In this document: positions 43,236 to 53,800 of the stretch, one piece after another
How the letters are laid out: every line of letters starts with the position of its first letter
How positions within the stretch are numbered: position 1 is the stretch's first letter
Source of the DNA: Escarpia spicata
Taxonomy: Eukaryota > Annelida > Polychaeta > Sabellida > Siboglinidae
Direction: 5' to 3'
Assembly (NCBI GenBank): GCA_963995525.1
Contig: OZ023205.1
Location: 68,344,417-68,408,416, forward strand
Length of the DNA stretch: 64,000 bases
The notes under the pieces: generated by a model
What the model was told of the DNA's origin: nothing
Databases searched by the model: none
The model's input: the letters and a program-made list of their open reading frames with translations, nothing else
Translations under genes and position numbers: made by a program

Positions 43236-46200
43236 TTTAGGTTGGACACAAATGTTAACAAAGCGTTCTCACATGAAATGGGTTCGTTGGTGGTATGTCT
43301 CACCACCAAAAAACCCCACCCGAATTCACCCATGGCAAAACCTCTTGTTCGGCTCAAATCCAAGATGGCCGACATTATACAGGGTATAATATTCAAATAT
43401 ACCTAATTTTGGAACTAAGCAACATAACACACGTTAGAGGTGTCATTTCCAACTAACTCTAGGATGTCCATTCACTTAGTGACACATCCTTAGAGGTCAA
43501 GGTCAGGCGATAAGGTCAAGGTCAACGCCAAAAATTTTTTTTGGGTGAGAAAGCTTTGTTTAACCTCTATGGAACGCAATCACTTCGTTGCTGCGACTAG
43601 TCCCAGCAACGAACGATTTAGGTTATCTGAGACGAGTAGGACCTCCCCCTAGTCGAGCTCCTCCGACCCACCTGGGACCGCTCCTCATGCAGGCACATGT
43701 AGGTCAGTTTTGTATGAGCTGCACAAATTAGATGTCTACATGCATGCTATATACGTACACACAGTGACATTTCTATGCAGTTAATTGTATTTCCTATCAA
43801 CATTTATAATATCAGTAATATATATTATAACCTTGTGTCTTTTTCAGGTGATTTAACCGCGGTTGCTCTTCTTGCTCGTATCTCTCAGCTAGTGAAAAGT
43901 ATGCAGAAGAGGAAGATGAGTCTGGATGATGCATTCAAGCGCACCACACTCGGCCGCATCCAGATTGCGCTTGATGATTAGCGTGCCTCAATGTAAAAGC
44001 ATGCAGCCGCCAGGCTGTGGATGCACTATCAGAGAATGGTCGGAATTCTGACGGCCTTCATCCAATCTGTATCTTGCAGCTGCTGGGCACAATAACTACA
44101 CACAATCTCTTGCGCTGTTCATCCCAAAAATGCTTGACCTCGAGAGCACTCACCCAGACGTACATTTAGCTTTCATGAAGGGTCTCTTCCCGGTCAGGTG
44201 AAGTGATAGTGCATGGTCAGGTATATTCACAGATCTCTCCATAGAGCGAGTTCTGATGGCTGGCATTAAGTCACATGGGGGTCTAACGCACGGCTGTGGC
44301 TTCAATGAGAGTACTCGTCTTCTCTTCCTGCTCTCCAGACCCGTATGTACTGATGTCAGCCAGTCCATTTTCGGGATAGTGGGGTTCTCTTCGAATGCAA
44401 GTGATGGGCATCGTAACCTGGCAACATCACGCATCCTACATGACATGTCCGATATACAGAAACTGCTTCAGGTGTTTGTTGAGCGGGGACCATTCAATCA
44501 CAAAAGATTGTTGGCAAAGGGGTCAGTAAATGTGGTCGATATTCAAAGTGTCGGAGAGAAGATCTTAACTTCCATGGTCGGTCATTCTGTGGCACAGTAC
44601 AAGTTCTCCCAGAAGAATTAAGACTCTAGCCTCAGTTGTCCATGTCAAAACTGCTTCCGGGGAACGAATCGAGATGGATCCCCATCGTCTATACCAGCGT
44701 CTTCTGTTTACGGGTATCTGCGATATCCCTATGCATGACCTCTTCAAATATGAGTTGTGCTCTTTCCCCCATCTCTCTTCGACAATCACATGCGCATGCG
44801 GACTGGGGACAAAGCGGAGCTCATACACCATCTCCTGAAGCTTGTCCCTGCATGCGTCGTCACAGCCACGTTCGACAAGCGCTTGCAGTTTATTGTTGAT
44901 GGGGGAGGATTGCTCCACAAGTTCTCATGGCCCAAGCACTCCACCTATGCAGAGATCTGCGCTATGTATATACGGCATGTACGCAGCAGCTATGGCCGTG
45001 CATTGGTTGTGTTTGACGGATATCACGGCTGCAGCAGTAAGGACGAAGCCCATCGTCGTAGGACAGGGAACGACGTTGGTGCTTCAGTCTCAGTTTCCGC
45101 AGAAATGCGTTTAACCATGAGCAAAAAAGCTTTCCTTGCCAACACATCAAACAAGCAGGCCCGTATGTTAACTCATGATACATCATGCTGATGCCACAGA
45201 TATCAGTGATAACATGTACATGGTGACATCGAAACACACGGTATGCATCACTACATTGAAGAAGAATCTGGATCCAGCCTTCTCAGAAGCTCTGCTCTTT
45301 CTGCACGCTCTCAGTGGGTGTGATACCACGTCAAGGTGATATGGAATTGGAAAAGTGACCGTTCTCACGAAGTATGCAGCACTGAAAAAGTCCACCTCCG
45401 TCTTCATGTCTCCATCTTCCTCGAAAGAGGACATCGAAAAGGCAGGAGAGGATGCCCTGCTGATGATGTACGGGTGCACCACATCCCTAAGCCTCAACTC
45501 CACACGGGTGGCGAAGTTGAAGGTAGCTACTTCTACACAGCCGCCTTCCATAGCCATCGGACTTATCATCAGGTGCAGGGATGGCGTGCCAACGATATCT
45601 CCCCGAGCTTTGGGATTGGGTAGCATCTTCTCTTAGTCTCGTGCCTATCAGAATGTTTCAGCCTGCGGCACCAGAGCGACTCCTCAAGATAATTCGATGC
45701 AACTGCGGCGGTCACTGCGATAAGAAAACATGCACCTGCCATAAGAATGGACTGCAATGCACACCAGCATGTGGCCAGTGCAAGAACATCACATGCGTGA
45801 ATGTGACACAAGTGGAGAGCCAGGATGATGATGACCGGGATGTTGATCAGGATTATACATGATTGTAAATAAACAATTGAAACGTGACTTTGAACTATAA
45901 TCACCTGTAAAATGTAGTTTAAATGATTAGGTATAGTAAACTTGGTTGCAATGACACCTAAATAATTATGTGTTTGTAACTTCCTTTCGTTGCAAAGTAA
46001 TGCCACTTTGGTCCGAATCCGGCATATCTACCAGATTAAGATATACAATTTTGCCTTGACCTTATCGCATGACCTTGACCTCTCTCGATCTCCAAAGTGT
46101 CACCAAACGAACGGACATCCTAAAGTTAGTTGGAAATTTGACCTCAAACGTGTTTTTATGTTGCATAGTTCCAACGTTAGGTCCATTTGAATATTATACC

Positions 46201-46350
46201 TTGTATTACGTCGGCCATCTTGGATTTGAGCCAAAAAAGAGGTTTTGTCATGGGTGGATTCGGGTGGTTTTTTTTTGGTGGTGCGAGATACCATCAATGA
46301 ACCCATTTAAGAAAGCTTTGTTAAAATTTTTGTCCAACCTCTATGGACCG
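43236..46350 (+). mobile_element. degenerate TIR transposon-like element with Cys-cluster protein, copy 1
   Basis: Long inverted repeats (about 43,236-43,530 and 46,040-46,350) enclose a decayed + strand coding region. Shared blocks include AAATCCAAGATGGCCGAC and TTTCCAACTAACT.TAGGATGTCC. Protein motifs in order: VVFDGYHGCSSKDEAHRRRT, TMSKKAFLANTSNK, LFLHALSGCDTTSR followed by an in-frame TGA and YGIGK, and a final Cys cluster CNCGGHCDKKTCTCHKNGLQ then CTPACGQCK. Multi-species 'hypothetical' proteins with HA[LF]TGCDT and a terminal CxCxxxC cluster form a repetitive family in invertebrates; its transposon superfamily is not one I can name. Confidence 0.7.
45581..45862 (+). pseudogene. Cys-cluster C-terminus of copy 1
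   Basis: An open 3' remnant with PERLLKIIRCNCGGHCDKKT then CTCHKNGLQCTPACGQCKNI, ten cysteines in a TSO1-like CXC spacing, and an acidic end. The preceding frame is broken. Confidence 0.65.
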
Positions 46351-46429
46351 CGATCACTTTGTTGATGCGACTATTAGATGACACCCTTCCTAGTACGCAC
46401 GATTAGCTACAACACCGATATGTTGATCC

Positions 46430-47815
46430 AATGGGTGACATGACACTAGCATTTGATAGTGACGACGATCCAGATTTAGATGATGTTCATAGGAAGCTGG
46501 TGTTTCCGTCTTGAAGCTGTTGCAGATACCCTATCTGGCTATATCAGGTCTTTTCCTACGTTATACTAAGACAGCAAGGCATTATTTGCAATCCATGCTG
46601 AAAGTATGCATGCGCAGCATGAAGACCAGCGATGGACTGGCGAGGGGAAGAGGGATAGCGGAGCAGCAACGACTGACCTGGATGCTATCCACGCCAGCCA
46701 ATGGAATAACTTACTGGAATTATATTCCACACAAGTGAACACAAGGACACGACAAACTCTATGCTGATGTTGGCGGACAGAAGTCCACCTGGAAACAACT
46801 CAACCATGCGGAGCATCATGGCCGATGTACATACCAGTTTCACTGTCGATGAGGATTGCGCAAAGGCCATTGGCCAGAAGGTTACGGCGTCCATGACGGG
46901 GAAATCTGTCATGCAGTTTTCATTCAAGCTTTCACACTTCAGTCAAAATAATTTATAAACCGTGCGTGTTGGTGGTAACCAGGTTCAGATGAACAAAGAG
47001 ATCCTCTTTTAGCGTCGTCTAATTGTAGCAAGTTCGATTGAGCCACCGACTGGCTCTGAATACTGCGAAAACCGCAGAAATATGTATTTGTCATCTAATG
47101 TAGGTTCATACCCAACATTGCAAGTCCAATAGGTGAAGTTCAGTATGTGTTGGATGGTAGGGCTTTGCCCCATCCCTTGGCCAACCAAATAAAATATAAT
47201 TCCCAGATATCGAGAGGTATGCATGCTGAACTGTGACTACCTGACATGGAAGTTCGATCAATTCATCTTTGATGGATATCACTATTTATCCGCTAAGCAT
47301 ACGCACATCAGAGACGAGTAAGGGGAAATCTGGTGCGGACGTTAAGTACACCGATAATATGAGGATAACGGCAAAAAGGGTGTCTTTCTTACAACAAGAA
47401 CGATCTCATCAATTTGTTGGGCGGATACTTGTTGCACAGAATGTTAAACCAAACCTGCCTAGTGTGATGCAGATCAGCTGATTTTGTAGACAGCAGTTAA
47501 GTCTGCAACGACAGAGAAGAGAACACTGCTCTATTTGGGGGGTGACTCATATCTGGTTGTTCTCCTCTGCTTCCATCCTCATCCAAGTGCCCACAACTTG
47601 TTCATACACAGCGGGACAAAGTCAACCACAGAGAAGGTGTGTTAGGAAACATAGAGACCGTAACAGACCAGCTAGGTAAATACGTGTGTAACAATGTAAT
47701 TTTCACCCATGCCATATTTGGATGTAACACCACTGTCCGGCTATACGGCCTTGGAAAAGGAGCATCTCTGAAGAAAATTGGCCCCAGCCAGCACCAGAAA
47801 CAAGCTTAGCAGTTT
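46430..47815 (+). pseudogene. Cys-cluster transposon protein, copy 2 (fragmentary)
   Basis: The + strand reads, in shifting frames, DRSPPGNNSTMRSIMADVHT with KVTASMTGKSVMQFSF, then DVKYTDNMRITAKRVSF, then FTHAIFGCNTTVRLYGLGKG and ASLKKI. These parallel, in order, the same segments of copy 1. The C-terminal Cys cluster is missing. Confidence 0.6.
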
Positions 47816-47935
47816 GGGATGCATGATGCTTCAATAGAGCATGTTGTAGCAGCTTGTATGCCTATACAACGGAAACCGGAAGGCAGTATGGATTCTTTGA
47901 GGCACATAAGGTTTTGTGAGAAGATGACGGTCAAG

Positions 47936-48012
47936 AGTTCGCACATTCAGTAAAGGGTAAAGCGCTTTTTGAGCAGTCCAAAGGACTGGGTACTGAGCTA
48001 TATAAGAACTTA
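47936..48012 (+). repeat. SINE-like tail
   Basis: AAAGCGCTTTTTGAGCAGTCCAAAGGACTGGGTACTGAGCTATATAAGAA is a compact hairpin-bearing tail typical of tRNA-derived SINEs with L2/CR1-like ends. A related inverted piece lies at about 41,211-41,252. Confidence 0.45.
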
Positions 48013-48029
48013 CCTTTTTGGGCTCTAAA

Positions 48030-49240
48030 GATTCGTGTACATGTTTTGACCTTTCATCATGAAAGGGTTCATTATAATTATTATGCGCAATGCTAAAGGG
48101 CATTTGTGTTATGTTACTTATGCGGTCAATGCTCATAACAGTAACATATTTACACGGTAATGCAGATTATAATCATGTTATATGGGAGAAAATACGGCAA
48201 TTTTTTCTTAATTAAGCTTATTAGCTAGATTCATGTATATATGTTGACATTATATTTTTATTTTTAAATAAAACCATTTCTTCATCAAAGAACAAGTAAC
48301 TGGCACAATGTTCCAAACATGCACTTTAATTAACAAAATATATCACGGTATATGGGGAATGTTGACATTATATGAAGGGATAATTATAATTATTATACAC
48401 AATGTTTCCCTGTTAAATGTACTTGCGCTCTGCTACATGTATGTTAGATGTTCATAACAGTAGCATACTTATAATTATGCTGAGCATAATCATGTTACAT
48501 AGGAGACGAATTGGACATGTAATTCCAGCTAGTCGTGCATGTTTTGATACCAATACATATTTCCATTAAAACACTAAGGTAATATCTGAATATAATATGT
48601 GTTTATTCACGAACACGCATTTGGATTATTTGAGGTTTACATTAACATTATCTTGGTCATTCTTTGTCCTGAACGTAACATCGTTACGAAATTGCACAGG
48701 AAAAAGCTACCGAGGGGGCCCCCAACATTTGCGTAATTTTGAGAATGTTCTCCAATTTTTTTAACTATATACTTTTGATAAGTTATCTAGGATATAACCC
48801 TGCTTTCAAAACTGCAAGAAATGCTTTTGTTGCAATCTGTTCCAACATGATCCTATTTTTGCCATAACAATCCTGAACTTCAGTGCGAGACGCCCGACAG
48901 ACAAAACGACAGACGAAGGATTGGCAAGTGCAAAGTGGGCTGGGTCGAGAACAGCACCGAGTCAACTCGGCACGGCACCGAGTCAACTCCACACCAGCAG
49001 ATGTCGACCTATCGCGCTGAACCAGGATACTACTAAACCGTCTACAATCATGCGTGGAATGGGATTAGGTCCTGCCGTTACATGCCGCGTTAAATATTAC
49101 ACTTGAATAACTTACCAGTACCCTGTCGATAGTAGAGTTGCCAGTAGTTGTTACAAGTGTTTTGTGTGTTTTCTTTGCTGCCCGTTGTATATTGTTGTAT
49201 TCCAGGTTAATCCACTAATATGTTACTTTTGCACTGATAA
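48030..49240. other. no gene recognised
   Basis: AT-rich sequence with a loosely repeated TTATAATTATTAT..CACAATG motif (48,060 and 48,380) and a short direct repeat GCACCGAGTCAACTC near 48,954. No exon is supported. Confidence 0.4.
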
Positions 49241-49244
49241 TTTT

Positions 49245-49500
49245 TTGTGGAAATAACGTTATGTGATAGTTACGTCACTTCCGTTACATTGTGCTGCTAC
49301 CCCAAGCAATGTCGCATGTGGTGTGGCAAATGCCGTCAAGGCATACACTCTAGTTTTAACGCAAACCCCCAAATTATCCAGTTATATTACTCCGCCTGCA
49401 TACCATCTTACCAGAGCTGTTGGGGGTATGTTTTCTCCCAGTCCAAGTCAAACATATCCCCTAGTGAGCTTTTGCCCCTTCTCGTACCAAGGTTAGAAGT
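49245..49500 (+). repeat. dispersed repeat, second copy
   Basis: This copy is inverted relative to 870-1,131. No reading frame is shared and no terminal repeats are recognised, so the class is unknown. Confidence 0.5.
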
Positions 49501-50147
49501 ACCAAGTCACCTGGACGCAAGTCCATACATGTTGTATCGAGCGATACTCGATATTTTACTGTGTGGCCCACATGGCCTACGCAGCAAACATGCATTTGTT
49601 CGGCATCCAGACAAGCATCCGACCCAAAGGTTCACGATACGATAAAGAGTCGAAAACAGCGAACGTGTGACAATCGTCAAATATATAATGTAGACATTTC
49701 GTGTAGTCCGTGGGCAAGAGTCTGCAGTCGGAAAGTAGGTAACTGGTCGAAATAATTTCGTTATAACTCGTCCATTCTTAATGTGCGTGTGTACGTGTGT
49801 GGTGCGTTATTATTTGTCATTAAAATATAAGTTTCTAAATGTAAATATAACACCTGGGTTGTTTTCAAAGGCATTTAATAACATGGTGTATTCAACATTA
49901 CATGCTGAGCTAATCCACCAACGGTGTCTTCGTAAACACGGGAATAACGTAATTAGTTCCACTGATGAAACTTAACTGGCATTTTTTTAAATTAGCACAT
50001 TTTCAAAAGGTGGATCTCCATATCACAAATGTAGAAACAAAAACGATCTACCATAACACAACAGCAGCGTATCATTCCAAATACTCATGCAGCAAGTAAT
50101 ATACTTAAAATACGTTTTATCTGATGACCGAGGCGACATAGAATGAG

Positions 50148-50851
50148 TCAATTAAACGCGTTTGTCTGCGTTGAGTCGGTGCTCTTAACAACGTTGACGA
50201 AGAAATCGAAGAAACCACCGTCCTGGGGAGACTTCTGCCCCTGCTGTTGTTTAGGGCGAGAGCCGACATCGTCAACTGATTCAAAGAGGTCGAAGATACG
50301 GCCTGGCTTCGGTTTCTGCTTCCCCTTCGCCGCGCCACAAACTAGACTGTCGCGACGACCACTGCCGCCTGCGGTGTTGCGATTACCACCGCAGACGTTA
50401 CCGATATCGACGGTGCTGCGGCGACCACCGCCACCGTTGGCGTTCCGGCGACTACCGGCGCCAATGATGGTGCTGCGACGATGACCGCTACCGATGCTGC
50501 TGCGACGAAGACCGCTAACGGCGTTGCTGCTGCGACGACCGGCGCTACCAACGGTACTGCGACGACCGCTCTGGACGTTGCCATCGACGTCGTCGTTGCT
50601 ACTGTCGCTGTTACCGCTGCTGTCGTCGCTGACACGACTGGACATGCCAGCGGCGGCGTCGTCCGAGGCGTCGCCGCCGAACAGGTACGTGAAGAGAGAG
50701 GGGGGTGGCTTCGTCTTCTGTTTCCTCTTCGTCCTCGGCTTCACCTCCAGCGCCTTCTCATTCCTGATGTTCCTCGTGAGTTCGCTCACGATGCGGTAAC
50801 GACGCTCCGTCTCAGCCCACAACCGCTCCAATTCAATGTTGTACTCGCGCT
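50148..50851 (-). CDS. long last exon: basic cytoplasmic tail with RRxS/T repeats
   Basis: Acceptor TTAATTGTCAG, phase 1 start, stop at 50,148. The exon opens with a charged amphipathic stretch EREYNIELERLWAETERRYR (possible coiled coil). It continues with a Lys/Arg/Pro segment, then a low-complexity region with at least six R-R-x-[S/T] motifs (GRRSTVG, GRRSSN, LRRSSI, HRRSTI, GRRSTV, GRRDSL). Three short Phe-rich motifs punctuate the tail: PSLFTYLFGG, GRIFDLFES and GGFFDFFVN. Codon composition is GC-rich compared with its surroundings. The function is unknown. Confidence 0.68.
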
Positions 50852-53800
50852 CTGACAATTAAACGGCATACATTATACCATATTCATCGTAAAACACGTG
50901 CATTCTTAGAAGGAATCCACATGTGCGTTATCGCACTCGACCATGTCTTTTGTAAATAAAATACCCGTTTACAAGGCCTTACGCCCGGTAGTAAATTTAT
51001 TACACAGTGCCTAAAGTGGACTGCGATATTTAACGTGGACAAGATCAACTGGCACAGCAAATATGCTGTTAGATAAATTGGTTTTCGGAGAAAAAACTCA
51101 CGTTTTCCAGGTAATATTTAATATATTGTGTTTAGCCCCCAGTCACCTAATGAGGCATGTTATGCGAGATCCACCAATGATGGATCCGCTACCTTACGGT
51201 TTGCCTATGTCAAAGTTATGCACGTGACCTCTAGTCAGATACCTTAGCGAAAATGTTGGGGATATGGGACAGACCGAATAAAAGCACCAAACGTTTTCCA
51301 CAGCTTCCTTAGGTTGGTAGCTTTAAAATTTTGATCAGAGCCAGCAATTATTTTGGGTGGTTCCAATATTGTTCACCCCATCAAACAAAATCTGCCGTTT
51401 TATTACAATTCTCCACATGATATGGCTACAACCAGGGTAACGTCACCAATCTTTTTTCGTGCTTCGTTTTGTTAGTATCTTTGACTTTTTGATCAGTGTC
51501 AGAACATTGCTTGAGTGGGTCCATTATTTTGTATTTCTTATCAACCAAAATCTGCCGTTTTACTACATTTCTCCATTGTATATGGATACAATCAGGGTAT
51601 TTTCGCGAAATGTTTTTCTTTGCATCCTTTTGCTGTTAAGGGGATACCTGCTGCGGGATTTTCAATGTTTTATTTTTTAGTTAATTGTTTGCATTCAAAA
51701 GGTGTAATTCACACATCTGCATAGTAAAAATAGGCGTATGCACACATTTATAGTAAAAGACCTCAAGAATAGACAAAAAGTGTGTAAAAATAAACACCAC
51801 AGTTTGTTTTGCCGTTTTCTAAGAATTCTGTTTTAGTCAATGCATATATTTCACGCGAATTTCGAGAGAAACCCGTAAGACATATCAACTCCAAATTGTT
51901 AGTACATATGTTTCATGACATGCACTACAAACTGACAAGAGGGATTTTGTACATCCACCGAAGTTTCCATTTTATTTCCCTGCACATTCATGCAACCTAT
52001 CTACAAATCAGAAAAGTTATCTACCATTTTCCACAAATTATTTCTGACATAAACTGTTCAAAGAATGAAAACTTCTTCTTGAGAGTTTGTAGGTACATGC
52101 ATTAATAATACATGTAGCCTATTTTGCATGTTGTAGCACCATGCATTGCTTTTGGATTTGCGCATGAGAAAGGGTCCCCAAAATACATTTCTGCCGTTTC
52201 CATGGCACACATGTCCAACTAATAAAGTCAATTTGTTATGCCAATCATGACCCGTAGAGATAATTCCCACCAAGTTTTGGTTCTCTACCATTAGAATTAT
52301 AAAAACAAGTTCGCCGCAGCATTTCCCAATAACTTTAGGTTTTTGAACGGAATCAGAACATTTTCTTGGTTGGTTCCATTATTTTTCATCCCAATCAATT
52401 CAGATATCGGCAGTTTTTCAAAATTTCTCAAATATTTTCACGTGACAATAACACAGTGGCTTTAATGTTTATGTCTAGTCTTTAGCGTCAAAGTTTCAGC
52501 AGCAAACTTGAAAGTCACAAGATTGATTAATAACGGGTGTGTCCAACATCTGCGTTGATCACTGCGATGCATCGGCGCCTCGTTGATGAAATAAGGTGGG
52601 TATGGAACCTTTGTGGAATGTCAGGCTTGTGCTTCGTGTGTTTTTCCAGTTGGGTATACTAGCAGCTCTCCAAACGTCTGCTTTGTGTAGCCATGCCTGT
52701 TACGTAAGACCCTACAGGAGCATTGTCTTTGTTTTCACACAATGACATTGCCTGACCTTGCGTTATGTAACTTTCTAATGAAAGTCATGTTATGGTATAG
52801 TCTACAGGTCCGTTTCATGTTAATCGACATTGAGCAAAATCAATCCATTGCATTAGATCTCGGTGCCTTTCTTCATATGCGCAGTTTCTTTTTGTGGCTA
52901 GTAACCGAGAGAATAGGGTCAACCAATTCTTTAGTATTTAAATCTTTCACGCCTGCTTGGTTTTGAACTGTGCCGTAGGGCATTTGTAGAGGGCGAGTGA
53001 GCTCTTCTTTATTGGGACATGGAGGGAATGTGTTACGTTAACGGTCACCGATTTATCCCTTGAAAAACCAAAATGACACATATCGGTTCAATGAGGGGGG
53101 GGGGGTAAAAATATATGGACCCAACTAAAATGTGCTGACGCCAATAATAACATTGAAATACCAATGCTACATTTGTCCGGTCTGTAACATATGTCATGGG
53201 AAAGTGTAATAAAACGGCATAGGACTAAGGGTTCGATTGGAGTGAGAAATGATGGACCCACCCAACACATATGTTAATTCCGATGAAACATTGAAATCGT
53301 GTTGATCTAGGAAGCAGCAAAACAAGTTGGTGCTTTTAGTTGGTAGGCCCATATAATCCCATAAAAATGTAGTAGAGGCATATTTCAGTCCAATAAGGGG
53401 TCAAAAAATGATGGACCCACCCAAACAATTTGCTACCTCCAATCAAAACGTGAACTATTACTGTTTATTGAAGCAACACAAAATATTTGGCGTTTTTATC
53501 CGGTCTGTACCACATCCCCTCGAAAAATATAGTAATGTGGCATAAATCTATTCAAAGGGGGACGAAAAGTTATTGAGCCGCCCCAAAAAAATTGCTGACT
53601 CCGATCAAAAAGTTGTTCGAAGATGCACCAAAAAATTTGTACTTTTATCCGGTTTGTCCCCATCGTATTGCTAAGGTACCTGACTACTCCGTTCAGTTTG
53701 GTCTTTGCCAACAATGTTGATAACGGTTACATATGTGAATTATTTCTCTGTTGCGACATGGCATCTCCAAGATAAAACATCCCCGCATGCAACCGTCACT

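Noticed and set aside
50342..50635. Ala/Val-rich frames overlapping the last exon of the Ig-like gene
   Set aside because: Other-frame shadows of the GC-rich RRxS repeat region.
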